In this document: one piece after another, positions 17,887 to 26,789 of the stretch
Layout: each line of letters begins with the position of its first letter
Position numbering within the stretch: the stretch's first letter is position 1
From: an uncultured Pseudomonadales bacterium
GTDB taxonomy: Bacteria > Pseudomonadota > Gammaproteobacteria > Pseudomonadales > Pseudohongiellaceae
Length of the DNA: 64,000 bases
Assembly: GCA_943789485.1 (NCBI GenBank)
Contig: CALSUH010000028.1
Location: forward strand, 23,405 to 87,404
Reading direction: 5' to 3'
Made by a program: the position numbers and the translations under genes
Notes under the pieces: generated by a model
Database searches by the model: none
The model's input: only the letters and a program-made list of their open reading frames with translations
What the model was told of the DNA's origin: nothing

Positions 17887-19347
17887 TTAAATTTTTTGTG
17901 ATGTTAGCTGGCTGCCACGTTCACCTGAGGCAACCCAGCCACCGATGATGGCAGAGAACATACCTGCCGTGCCACCAGTGGTAACGATATGCAAGCCATC
18001 GTCGCGAAATTTGTTGATCATCTTGTCTTTGAACTTTGCCGGTATTCCCTCGGCTATGTCATTGGCCCCACGGATAATTTCGGCGCCAGGAGTCATTAGT
18101 TCTTCATACAGTGCTGTGCGGAGATCTTCTTTGTTCCAGCCGCCTTCACGGAAAACACGGCGATGTTCTGGGCAGACCACGAGAATCGCATCTGCTATGC
18201 CGAATAGTTTGGTATGTGCCACGCTACGAAGGCTCATTGCCATGCTCTTGGCTAGTGAGTGTGGCGTGCGCGATTGTTGATCGAGCACCGGTTGCAGACC
18301 GTCGCCCGCGAACAGGCTGATAACAGAGTCTTTGCGGCCGAAGCCACGATCCATAGAGAGACTTTGCCAGTTCTCATCAACCTCATCTTCGGCGAAACAG
18401 TAGGTGTATTTGCCCGGGTTGCCCATGTTTGCTCGATCGATACCACCAGGGACACCACCGCCGACGTTACGGATTATTAGCTGTAATGCTCTGCCTATTG
18501 TAGCGTTAGCACGATTACCCTGGCCAAGCGCATTGACGCCTGAGTTCATACCAATCTGTTTTGTAATCGGCCCGTTGACAATCATCACAGGTGAAGAGAA
18601 ATAGGTCGTACAGAGTAGGCCGTGCATACAGAAGCGATCTTGCAAGGCTGCCTCGACACTGGCGATAACAACGGGGAAGTATTCGGGTTTGCAACCGGCC
18701 ATGACCGCGTTAATTGCGATCTTCTCAATGGTGCAAGGCACGTTGTCAGGGGGCGCTTTGCCGACAATCTCGGCGGCATCACGTGCACTGCCATTTAGCA
18801 TGCGCATAACGCGAAGGGGAGTAGGCGGCACTACCGGCAGACCATCGCTCCAGCCTCGCTCGTAGCAGGCCTCCATGATGTCTTCGGCCTCGGCCAGCTC
18901 AACGGCACGAGCTTGTAATATCTGTTTGCCGAAACGCAGTGCTAAGACTTCGCTCATGCCAGGGTCTTGCGTCTTGGATCCGCAGCCAGGTTTAAAATTA
19001 ACAAGCTCGGCGCCCAGGCCTTCTATCTTGGTGAAACTCTGCCACTGCTCCTTATCCCAGCCATAGATTCGAGACTCTTCAGATTGCGCGTCGAAGCCAT
19101 CTGTGAGGCGAATTAGGGTTGGAACAACTTCAATGTCGCACTGATACGAATACTCTAGACTAGAATCGTCGATTACGCCGTCTAGGTTCGCTGGAAACGA
19201 GGGGTCGTCCTGTACATAAACTTTCAGGGAAAGTGCTGTGTTTCCCGCCAGAGCCCGAATGACCGGTTCGATCAAGGTGCAAGTAGGACAGTCTTTTTTG
19301 ACTACCAGTACATAATTAGCTGGCAGAGCTTCGAGTGCTTGGTTCAA
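17887..19347 (-). CDS. Thioredoxin-like domain fused to a conserved uncharacterised domain
   Basis: This is a 486-residue cytoplasmic protein. Residues 1-110 look like a thioredoxin fold: strand YVLVVKKD, the redox motif C20-P-T-C23 at the start of a helix, and a cis-Pro-like VVPTLIRL near residues 74-81. A linker with GCGS (Cys122) leads to a domain of about 330 residues opening with GWSDGLPVVPPT (residues 165-176) and containing IAINAVMAGCKPEYFPVV and an S/G-rich TTGGTAGMFSA near the C-terminus. I recognise this second domain as conserved but of no known function. Its position just upstream of the UGSC selenoprotein on the same strand suggests that it reduces or works with it. The 62-bp gap to the membrane protein upstream suggests one operon. 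Confidence 0.75.
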   Translation of the reverse strand: MNQALEALPANYVLVVKKDCPTCTLIEPVIRALAGNTALSLKVYVQDDPSFPANLDGVIDDSSLEYSYQCDIEVVPTLIRLTDGFDAQSEESRIYGWDKEQWQSFTKIEGLGAELVNFKPGCGSKTQDPGMSEVLALRFGKQILQARAVELAEAEDIMEACYERGWSDGLPVVPPTPLRVMRMLNGSARDAAEIVGKAPPDNVPCTIEKIAINAVMAGCKPEYFPVVIASVEAALQDRFCMHGLLCTTYFSSPVMIVNGPITKQIGMNSGVNALGQGNRANATIGRALQLIIRNVGGGVPGGIDRANMGNPGKYTYCFAEDEVDENWQSLSMDRGFGRKDSVISLFAGDGLQPVLDQQSRTPHSLAKSMAMSLRSVAHTKLFGIADAILVVCPEHRRVFREGGWNKEDLRTALYEELMTPGAEIIRGANDIAEGIPAKFKDKMINKFRDDGLHIVTTGGTAGMFSAIIGGWVASGERGSQLTSQKI

Positions 19348-19409
19348 TTAAAGGATTTCCTTAGTTTAAGCTGGGGTTAGACAGGCTTGGTATCTGTTAC
19401 ACATTGGCT

Positions 19410-19754
19410 CTAGTAGATAAACCCGAGAGTCGAAATGCCTATAAGAATATTGATGATCATGAATACGGAAGATGTCCTAGACATCACCTTCCACAACTGA
19501 GGACCCTTATAGGCGGCGCGAACGCCGATGATCAGGACTACTGTGTAGGCCATCATCACCGCGACCATGAGTAGGTAGGGTATCCAGCGTTCTTCGTCGA
19601 CGGCCTTCGATCCGAATGCGGCGAATAGGCCAGCTCCTACGAAGTACAGGGCCCAGTAAGTAGTGGCAAGGCCATAGTCGCCTGCTAACATTTTGACGAG
19701 GAGGGACTTTTCGCCAAAGGGCTCGCTGTTCTCTGCTTGTTCAATGTCACTCAT
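19410..19754 (-). CDS. Small integral membrane protein, unknown function
   Basis: This 114-residue protein has a short acidic cytoplasmic N-terminus and three hydrophobic segments (about residues 31-47, 60-80 and 94-113). I do not recognise a family. It is 62 bp upstream of the thioredoxin-domain gene on the same strand and is probably the first gene of the selenoprotein cluster, possibly anchoring it at the membrane; that role is inference from position only. An AGAGTAG-like ribosome-binding site precedes the ATG. Confidence 0.65.
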   Translation of the reverse strand: MSDIEQAENSEPFGEKSLLVKMLAGDYGLATTYWALYFVGAGLFAAFGSKAVDEERWIPYLLMVAVMMAYTVVLIIGVRAAYKGPQLWKVMSRTSSVFMIINILIGISTLGFIY

Positions 19755-20023
19755 ACAACTACTCTCAATAGAGCCTAAGTATAACGCAGGCCACCTAATT
19801 TAAGAAATCTAGCGGTAACAAGGGTAGAAGTTTAAAAAGTGTAAAAGCGGCAGAATAGCCTACAATTTGTCACAAACCAGAAGCGCTGCTTCTTCTATAA
19901 TTCGCCACTCAACAATTTATGACGATTTAACGTTCAACAGCTACAGCAGCCGACATCTTTAAATCTGACTCCTCTAATCGCTTTGGCTGACCCTGGGCAC
20001 CCCTACTGGAATGAGATCACTCT

Positions 20024-22204
20024 ATGCGCATTAAGCCTTTTCCGTTTCGCACTCTAGCAAGCCATTTTGCGACGCTAATTCTACTTCTCGTGGCTGTCCA
20101 GTCAGTGAGTGCCCAGGATAATGTGGGCGAAGATTCGACCGTTGTCTATCCGGCAAGCTACTTCGCCGAGTTCAGTCCGGTTACCGCACAGGATATGTTA
20201 GATCGGATACCAGGGGTGGGTTCCGCTACTGGTGGTGGAGGAAACTTTGGCGGCTCTCGTCAGGGAGGCGGTAATGGCGGCAGAGGTCTTGGCAGCGGCA
20301 GCGGTGGCAGTCAGATAATCATTAATGGCAAGCGAACAGCCGGCAAGAATAATCAGACCAGTGGTCAGATGGATCGCATTACGGCCGAGCAGGTCGACTA
20401 CATTGAGATCATTCGGGGTACCTCGGGCGAGCTTGATGTGCGCGGAAGTAGCCAAGTGGTAAACGTCGTGTTGTTTGAGGAGCTTTCGTCCAACAGTCTG
20501 AGCTTTGAAGCGAACATGGACCGCTATCTTGATCACAATACAGCCCCGGGTGGTTCTCTAGCCTATAGCGGTCAGAGTGGTGGCCTGAACTATGTGCTTA
20601 GTGGGACTGCTGAGCCTCGTTACGATCATCGTGTTAGTAAAGAGACAAGTATGCTCGGAGATTTCTCTCTTAACGATGAGGTGCGAGAGGAAAGAATACG
20701 GGAGCAGGACAGCTATGATTTGAGTGTAAACCTCGACTATGAAATCAATATTAAGAGCAGTGCCAGACTCAATGCGCTTTATTCTCAGAATGACAATCCG
20801 ACAGATGTAATACGCTATACCAGCAACTTGCGAGTCAACCCGAGTTCGACCGCCATAGAACGCGAAGAGATTCCTGGCGATCGAGATAACTGGGAGATCG
20901 GCGGCGACTATGAGTATGTGACAGACAGTGGCAGCCGATTCAAGTTTCTCTTTATCAACAACAGAAATGATAGCGCCTCAACAAGGGAGCGATTCGATGT
21001 GTTTGCAGATGGTAGCGAGTCAAAGAATCTGTTTCTGGACTTAGCCAGCACTACGGCAGAACGTATTGTGCGTGCCTCTTTTACGATGGACTTTCTAGAG
21101 GGTCAGGATATCGAGTTCGGCGCAGAACGCGCACAGACTACGCTCGACTCGAGCTTAGCTCTGGGCTTGCCCGGATCAACAGGTACGCCGTCGGCAGACT
21201 TCGGCGGATTGGTGCCGCAGGATATATCCAATGCAAATTCCACGGTTGAGGAAATTCGCCTAGAGCCCTTTATAATTCATAACTGGAATATCAATTCGCG
21301 CACGTCTTTGGAGAGCACTTTATTGTATGAGCTCTCGGAAATTAGCCAAACGGGTGATGTGAATAGAAAGCGAGACTTTGATTTCATTAAGCCCAAGGTT
21401 GATCTGCGCTACAACCTGACTCCGCAGTTGCAGCTGCGCGGCTCGATAGAGAAGGTTGTGCAGCAGTTACGCTTCAGTGATTTCGTTGCTGTTAACGATT
21501 CACAAGACAATGATTCACTTACTCTTTCGGGTAACGAGAATTTGCGTCAGGAATGGTTTTGGAAATACGATATTAACGCTGAATATCGCTTGCCGAACGA
21601 CATCGGCGTACTCGATGCGAATATTTTCTATCACCGCCATACTGATGTTATTTCCCGGATCGACGTATCCCCCTCCGAAGACGATCTGCAGTCAGCTAAT
21701 GGCAATATTGGCGAGGGTGACATGTACGGGATTACCCTCAACGCTAGCATCCGCATGCGCATGTTCAATATGCCCAACCTGCTCGTGACTTCTATGCTAA
21801 ACGTACGCGACTCCAATATCACCGACCCATTCTTGGGCATTGAGCGTCGCTTCTCGCGTTATGGTCGCGGGCGCTTGAATCTCGGTTTCCGCCATGATGT
21901 GCCTAAATGGAATATGAACTATGGTCTGGAATGGAGTAATCGGTTCGACAGCAATGAGAAAGTCTACGATATCGATGACATTGCGGACTATATTGGGCAG
22001 CCCAATACGACGGCATTCGTGCAGTTCGTAGATTCTCGCGGCATCACCTACCGCTTCGATGCGAGAAACGCGACCAGTAATTTGCAGTGCAGGGAGAGAC
22101 AGCGCTACATCGGACGTATTAATACTGGAATATTGGAAGAGATAGAAGATCAATGTGCCACATCTGGTCGTGTTGTATCGCTGAAAATTAACGGTACGTT
22201 TTGA
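20024..22204 (+). CDS. TonB-dependent receptor, small-plug type (copy 1)
   Basis: This 726-residue outer-membrane receptor has a signal peptide ending near VSAQDN and a short plug that begins PASYFAEFSPVTAQDMLDRIPGV and continues with a glycine-rich insertion (residues about 67-97), QIIINGKR and DYIEIIRGTSGELDVRGSSQVVNVVL. A beta-barrel with the terminal KINGTF follows. The ligand is unknown. It is a clear paralogue of the receptor at 46712-48862, sharing the PASYFA.F and MLDR.PG motifs, the same barrel motifs (ANSTVEE, DFxFxKPK) and a C-terminal Cys pair. The gene stands alone. Confidence 0.88.
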   Translation: MRIKPFPFRTLASHFATLILLLVAVQSVSAQDNVGEDSTVVYPASYFAEFSPVTAQDMLDRIPGVGSATGGGGNFGGSRQGGGNGGRGLGSGSGGSQIIINGKRTAGKNNQTSGQMDRITAEQVDYIEIIRGTSGELDVRGSSQVVNVVLFEELSSNSLSFEANMDRYLDHNTAPGGSLAYSGQSGGLNYVLSGTAEPRYDHRVSKETSMLGDFSLNDEVREERIREQDSYDLSVNLDYEINIKSSARLNALYSQNDNPTDVIRYTSNLRVNPSSTAIEREEIPGDRDNWEIGGDYEYVTDSGSRFKFLFINNRNDSASTRERFDVFADGSESKNLFLDLASTTAERIVRASFTMDFLEGQDIEFGAERAQTTLDSSLALGLPGSTGTPSADFGGLVPQDISNANSTVEEIRLEPFIIHNWNINSRTSLESTLLYELSEISQTGDVNRKRDFDFIKPKVDLRYNLTPQLQLRGSIEKVVQQLRFSDFVAVNDSQDNDSLTLSGNENLRQEWFWKYDINAEYRLPNDIGVLDANIFYHRHTDVISRIDVSPSEDDLQSANGNIGEGDMYGITLNASIRMRMFNMPNLLVTSMLNVRDSNITDPFLGIERRFSRYGRGRLNLGFRHDVPKWNMNYGLEWSNRFDSNEKVYDIDDIADYIGQPNTTAFVQFVDSRGITYRFDARNATSNLQCRERQRYIGRINTGILEEIEDQCATSGRVVSLKINGTF

Positions 22205-22350
22205 ATTAGCCGGCACGTGGTGTCTTAGTGATTTTTATGAAAGGGCCTAATCGTAGGCGCCCAGAATATCAAATCAAATACTTCGACGGCTATAGAGTAA
22301 AATTTTATGATTGCGATTAATAAAACGAATCAAGTAGTTGTTACTCTTGA

Positions 22351-22902
22351 TCATTCATAAAGAAATTGACAGCCAGCCTCTTGTGCGTGCTTAACGATCA
22401 AGGAATCACGGCGATGTCTTCCTAGCTTGAGCACAACGCAGCGGTAACAAAGGTTTGGCCGGCGAGCGTCATCGTGCAGCGTCTAGCGGTCATACTCGAA
22501 GACGGAATCATCATCGATGAAGAGCGAAAAAATTTATTAGCTACGGTGCGACACGTTACCGGCACGGATACAGATGAATCGGGCCTGAGTTACGAGACGT
22601 CTGCGGAAGTCTGGGAAGACTCGGTTGATGGTTTGAAGCTAGTAGCTTCAGTATTTTGCCTCACCGGTGACTTTGTCAGCGGTGATAGAGAGTCGGTGGA
22701 TGCCCGGCTGTGCTGTCTGGGGGCCGAAACCAATTCCAGTATCAACAAGAGCGTCAACTACCTAGTTATAGGGACTCTGGCCAGCCGTGATTGGCTGTAC
22801 ACCAGCTAGGGTCGAAAGATAGAGAAAGCCCTGTTATTGATGCGTGAGGGCAACGGTATTAAAATCATCACGCAGCGCACACTGCTAAAGTACGCGCACT
22901 AA
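22351..22902 (+). pseudogene. Decayed BRCT-domain protein gene
   Basis: One frame reads through two TAG codons and resembles the small bacterial BRCT-domain proteins with a TerB-like N-terminal part: LTASLLCVLNDQG...MSS-TAG-LEHNAAVTKVWPASV...QRLAVILEDGII, then the BRCT core VFCLTGDFVSGDRESVDARL and NYLVIGTLASRDWLYTS-TAG-GRKIEKALLL. The first TAG (22423-22425) sits where relatives have Trp (SWLE) and the second (22807-22809) where they have Phe or another residue before GRKIEKA. The start is also lost. The longest surviving ORF is 22474-22809. BRCT domains bind phosphoproteins or DNA ends; this copy is not expected to be functional. Confidence 0.7.
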
Positions 22903-22951
22903 CTCACCCAATGCCCCCGAGAAGAGATAATAGATTCTGGCCTAGCACCGA

Positions 22952-23800
22952 TTAGCGGCCCATTAACCCTTTTATCGCTGCAGGAATGTCCGCTGGAAAT
23001 ACTACGAATTTCGTATTGTCGGAACCCGACAAATTCTGTAACGAGCTAATGTACTTCTCACCAAGCAGATAGACCACGGGCATTTCCTTCTCGCCTATTG
23101 CCTCGGTTACTAGAGTGATAGAACGTTTGCTGGCTTCGGCTAGAATTACCTGTGCTTCGGCTTCGCGCTTCGAAGCCTCAAGCGCACCCTCTGCTTTCAA
23201 AATAGCTGCTTGTTTGTCACCATCTGCTCTGGTTACCGTCGCTCTTCGGGCGCGCTCGGCCGCGGCCTGTTCTTCCATCGCACTTTGCATAGTACCGGAT
23301 GGGTTGATGTCCTGAATCTCCACGGTCTTTAGGGTAATACCCCAATCAGCAATGTCATCAGAAATCGCTGCCTTGAGTTTCGCCTTGATGTGATCTCTGG
23401 AGGAGAGTGCGTCGTCTAGACTCATTTCGCCGAGGATAGAGCGCAGTGAGGTCTGTACTAAGGTTTGTATGGCTATGACGTAGTTTTCTACGCCATAAAC
23501 TGCTTTCTCAGGTGACACGATATTGATATAAGCGACTGCATTGGTGATCAGCACGGCGTTGTCTTTGGTGATTACCTCCTGTGAGGGAATATCGAGCACG
23601 ATATCTTTAGTCGTGACCTTGAAGGCGACACCGTCGACATAGGGAATAATAAAATTGAGTCCGGGCTTTAGTGAGCTGTGATACTTGCCAAGTCGCTGCA
23701 CCACCCACTTAGAACCTTGGGGAACTTGGCGAACGCCCTGAGCGAGGGTGATGAACAGGAAAGCGGCGACCCCGAGGGCCAGTATCGTTCCAATCTCCAT
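22952..23800 (-). CDS. SPFH/band 7 (stomatin-like) membrane protein
   Basis: This 282-residue protein has an N-terminal membrane anchor (residues 3-20), the SPFH domain opening GVRQVPQGSKWVVQRLGKYHSSLKPGLNFIIPYVD, the LRSILGEMSLDDALSSRD segment, and an Ala/Glu-rich coiled-coil region near residues 175-225. It belongs to the paraslipin/QmcA-like group that oligomerises in membrane microdomains. The adjacent NfeD gene 61 bp upstream on the same strand is the classical partner, so the pair is an operon. Confidence 0.92.
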   Translation of the reverse strand: MEIGTILALGVAAFLFITLAQGVRQVPQGSKWVVQRLGKYHSSLKPGLNFIIPYVDGVAFKVTTKDIVLDIPSQEVITKDNAVLITNAVAYINIVSPEKAVYGVENYVIAIQTLVQTSLRSILGEMSLDDALSSRDHIKAKLKAAISDDIADWGITLKTVEIQDINPSGTMQSAMEEQAAAERARRATVTRADGDKQAAILKAEGALEASKREAEAQVILAEASKRSITLVTEAIGEKEMPVVYLLGEKYISSLQNLSGSDNTKFVVFPADIPAAIKGLMGR

Positions 23801-23861
23801 TGTAATTCTCCTTAGCTAAAAGTTTGAATTCTTAGAATAGCGTTATTTTTGCCTTTGCCGC

Positions 23862-24314
23862 TTATACTTTTGTAACTATGAGCGAATTGCCGGACAGATC
23901 AATCACGCTGACTCGATCGCCGGCAGTCAATGCATCTTGCGATATGATCAGCCATTCGTCTGATCCAAGAAGGGGGGCTGGGAAGCGAAGCATACCGAAT
24001 TTTTCGCCATTTGGAGGATCTAATACCTGCCCGATTTGACCTAACAGTGCTTCTTTGGAAAGACCTGCCTTAGTATTGTCGCGGGAGAGCGGTTTAACAA
24101 ATTTGAACCAGCCTAGCGCAAACATTAAGGAGGCAAAGGCCCAGATTATTATCTGCGCCGCCTCGGACATGTTGGGAATAATGAGCATAGCTAAACCTAC
24201 ACTGAGAGCAGAGGCGCCGAACCAAATTATGAAAAAGGAGCCAAGAAAAATCTCGCTGAGCATGAGGACAAAGCCCAGTACAATCCAGTGCCAATATAGA
24301 AGTTCAAACTCCAC
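23862..24314 (-). CDS. NfeD family membrane protein
   Basis: This 150-residue protein has three to four N-terminal hydrophobic segments (to about residue 72) and a C-terminal OB-fold domain (LLGQIGQVLDPPN.GKFGMLRF..PLLGSDEWLI) of the short NfeD type without the ClpP-like protease domain. NfeD proteins work with SPFH proteins, as in the operon here, in membrane organisation. It is the first gene of the pair. Confidence 0.9.
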   Translation of the reverse strand: MEFELLYWHWIVLGFVLMLSEIFLGSFFIIWFGASALSVGLAMLIIPNMSEAAQIIIWAFASLMFALGWFKFVKPLSRDNTKAGLSKEALLGQIGQVLDPPNGEKFGMLRFPAPLLGSDEWLIISQDALTAGDRVSVIDLSGNSLIVTKV

Positions 24315-24590
24315 AGTGGTTCTCCTAATTAGTATTTAACAGCGTGCATCCAGAGCATCTTTGAGAGTCAGACAAGCAAGGACTCGAAAAATCGATCCCT
24401 TTCTTATACTGAGCTTTTTTGGTCGTCTAGTAAATAGATATGGGGTCAAAACTCTTGAATTCCACCATGAAGATAGCGGGATGCCCCCAGCCCAGCAATA
24501 GCAAAGGTTTATTGGAACACTGACGCTGAAAAATCCGTTTAATCCTGTCACAATGACGGCCCTTAAGAGCAATACCCAGTCAAAGCTGTT

Positions 24591-25427
24591 ATGTCTACAA
24601 TTTCTGAATTGTCCGCACCGCACCACCACATGGGTGGCGAAGGCTGCGCTGTGCACTTTGCCGCTGCAAACGGTTATCCACCGGGTGCCTATCGGGCGTT
24701 CCTGGAACCGTTTTGCGAGAATCATGAGGTTATTGCCAGTTTACACAGACCTTTGTGGGAAGCCCCGCCTGAGATCGAGTCATTTAGATCATGGGACGTG
24801 CTTGGCGAGGATGTTGGCGAGTTAGTGAGTCAGCTGCAACAGCCAGTGATCAGTGTCGGTCACTCGATGGGCACGGCCGCAATACTTATGGCAGCAGTAA
24901 AGCGTCCGGAATTGTTTAAGTCTTTGGTCCTTATCGAACCGGTTATAGTGCCGCGCCGTTACCTTCTTGGTATGAGCTTCTTCAGACGTTTTCGACCCGA
25001 AGTGATTCCACTGGTGAAGAGGACGCTTTCGCGCGTCGATCAATTCTCCAGCAGGCAGGAGGCCTTCGACCACTACCGACCAAAGCGGGTTTTCCGGCAG
25101 ATTAGCGATACAGTGCTGTGGGACTACGTTCAGCATGGAATCAAGGAAAGTGAGCCAGGTGTATTTACGCTTGCCTATAGTAGGGATTGGGAGGCGCGCT
25201 GCTACACGCTCGTTCATAATCTGTGGCGCTTGTTGCCGCAGCTTCGTGTGCCTACTTTGGCTATCCGCGCGCAAGATTCTAATACTCTCGCCGTTTCCTC
25301 CTGGAATAAGTGGCAATCGATGTCATCGGATGTCGATTTTATCGAGATCGAAGAAGCTGGTCATCTCGTGCCTTTTGAGAAACCGGAGCAACTTGCCAGC
25401 ACCATTCTTGATTGGATTGAGCCTTAA
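24591..25427 (+). CDS. Alpha/beta hydrolase
   Basis: This 278-residue soluble protein has an alpha/beta hydrolase fold. The nucleophile elbow is GHSMG near residues 93-97, the likely acid is in the LAIRAQDSNT strand, and the catalytic His is in EAGHLVPFEKPEQ near the C-terminus. The N-terminal HHHMGGEGCAVHFAAANGYPPGAY replaces the usual HG oxyanion segment with NGYPP. Substrate unknown; many are esterases or haloalkane-dehalogenase relatives. It stands alone, followed by a strong terminator shared with the convergent desaturase. Confidence 0.87.
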   Translation: MSTISELSAPHHHMGGEGCAVHFAAANGYPPGAYRAFLEPFCENHEVIASLHRPLWEAPPEIESFRSWDVLGEDVGELVSQLQQPVISVGHSMGTAAILMAAVKRPELFKSLVLIEPVIVPRRYLLGMSFFRRFRPEVIPLVKRTLSRVDQFSSRQEAFDHYRPKRVFRQISDTVLWDYVQHGIKESEPGVFTLAYSRDWEARCYTLVHNLWRLLPQLRVPTLAIRAQDSNTLAVSSWNKWQSMSSDVDFIEIEEAGHLVPFEKPEQLASTILDWIEP

Positions 25428-25615
25428 CAGCGACTTGCTGGCTTCCATCTCTTCTTTGGATTGATTCTCTGTATAGATAGCGGCGCGTTCCTTGGATAGA
25501 CCCGCGTTCCTAGCAGGGTCGCTCTCTTGATAGATGTGTTCTTAGCTGTAAACCGATTACTTAGCGCTGCGTTGTATCGAGTAACAGCAGGGGTAATGGA
25601 CTCTAAATTCAGCAA

Positions 25616-25659
25616 GCACAAAAAAAGGGGAATCATAATGATCCCCCTTTTTTTTGTGC
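25616..25659. terminator. Bidirectional rho-independent terminator
   Basis: A long near-perfect hairpin (GCACAAAAAAAGGGG...CCCCTTTTTTTTGTGC, with ATCAT/ATGAT next to the loop) lies between two convergent genes. The A and T tracts on the two sides allow termination in both directions. Confidence 0.85.
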
Positions 25660-25683
25660 CGTTCTTTATTCTACATTTCGCTT

Positions 25684-26454
25684 CTACACCCAGGTCTTTT
25701 GAATTAACTCTTCAGGGATCTTGTCCTTGATTTTCTCGTGTAGTTGCGGCAGCTTCGACCAGTGCAGACCTTGCTTATAGTGATGAGCAGTATGGTAGCC
25801 GAGATTACCAGTGAATAAGTTATACCAACGATTGACGTTGTTAAATGATGCCTCAAACTCGTTGTCAGTATTCAAGCCAGCGTGATGTTCATAGGTTGCC
25901 CAGGCTGTCATAAATAGACCAATGATCATGGGTAAAACGAATAGGAACAAGCCAGCCGTTGGCTGATAAGCCATTAAACCGGCGACAAACGCGAATGTAA
26001 TAAATGTATAAAAGATGAAGCCTCGCTGTTCCTTTGGGTGTTCCTTTCCTACTTGATATCCTCGGTAGTAGGCGGTCACAGCAATCAACAAGCTATATTC
26101 CAACTCTCCCATCTGTGTGCCGTCATCTCGCGTCCAGCGGCTTTCATCTTTTGTCTGGTCGAGAAAATTATTGTGATGGCCGTAATTATGATGCAGTACC
26201 CACAGATTGGTTGTTACGCCGGTGTGCAGGGCATAGAAAAATTCCAGCACGCGATTGGGGATTAGGGTTTTGAATGTAGGTGCGTGTTGATGATGGTGAT
26301 TCCAGGCACAGATCTGCGACTTCGGAATGATCATAATGAAGAAATAGACTCCCAAGACATAGGCATTGCTGACTAGAAAATAGAGAGCAAAGTCCAATGC
26401 ACTAAGGCAAAGAATGAAGAATACTGGCCAACGGTCTGCGGAATTTTTGAACAC
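25684..26454 (-). CDS. Membrane fatty acid desaturase
   Basis: This 256-residue membrane protein has the three histidine boxes of membrane-bound fatty acid desaturases/hydroxylases: NHHHQH (about residues 52-57), HHNYGHHN (about 88-95) and YHTAHHYKQGLHW (about 220-232). They bind the di-iron centre. Hydrophobic segments flank them. It probably introduces a double bond or hydroxyl in a lipid acyl chain, with ferredoxin or cytochrome as donor; regiospecificity is unknown. It is shorter than most (300-400 residues), but all three boxes are present. Monocistronic. Confidence 0.88.
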   Translation of the reverse strand: MFKNSADRWPVFFILCLSALDFALYFLVSNAYVLGVYFFIMIIPKSQICAWNHHHQHAPTFKTLIPNRVLEFFYALHTGVTTNLWVLHHNYGHHNNFLDQTKDESRWTRDDGTQMGELEYSLLIAVTAYYRGYQVGKEHPKEQRGFIFYTFITFAFVAGLMAYQPTAGLFLFVLPMIIGLFMTAWATYEHHAGLNTDNEFEASFNNVNRWYNLFTGNLGYHTAHHYKQGLHWSKLPQLHEKIKDKIPEELIQKTWV

Positions 26455-26789
26455 TTCTAGTATTGTTTAAGTCTTTTGCTAGTCAAGGTGTGGCAGACTA
26501 TCACATTTTTTAGTTGGGTTGCAGTAGCTGGCGTGCATAGAAATTGATCGAAGTCAGCTCAATAGGCCTAAGCTTAGATGCCGCGGCGGCAACCACATCA
26601 GGTGGCTGAGTAAGCGCGAGCAGAGTGCACACCGGGATCACCCTGCGTTTACATTTCAGCCAGTGCTTCAGAGAAGATAAATTTTTTATTTTAAATAATA
26701 AATAGGGAAAATATTGCGAAATCAGCACCTGCAACTCCGTCTAACTGCACGACTTCATAGTGCAAATGGTGTTATGGCGAGAAGGTTCA
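26455..26789. other. Intergenic region, no supported gene
   Basis: This 335-bp gap carries a 74-codon minus-strand ORF (26510-26734) without recognisable domains or good start signals. I do not call it a gene. It could be a remnant of an inactivated gene. Confidence 0.35.

Noticed and set aside
22423..22809. Pyrrolysine or amber suppression in the BRCT gene
   Set aside because: No pyl genes seen, positions are not typical and the start is also lost, so decay is simpler.
24430..24530. Fragment starting TATGGGGTCAAAACTCTTGAATT before the alpha/beta hydrolase
   Set aside because: It looks like the head of yet another REP-like family but has only one copy here and no hairpin partner, so it is not listed as a feature.
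26510..26734. 74-codon minus-strand ORF
   Set aside because: No recognisable domain, weak start, isolated; may be a fossil but cannot be supported.
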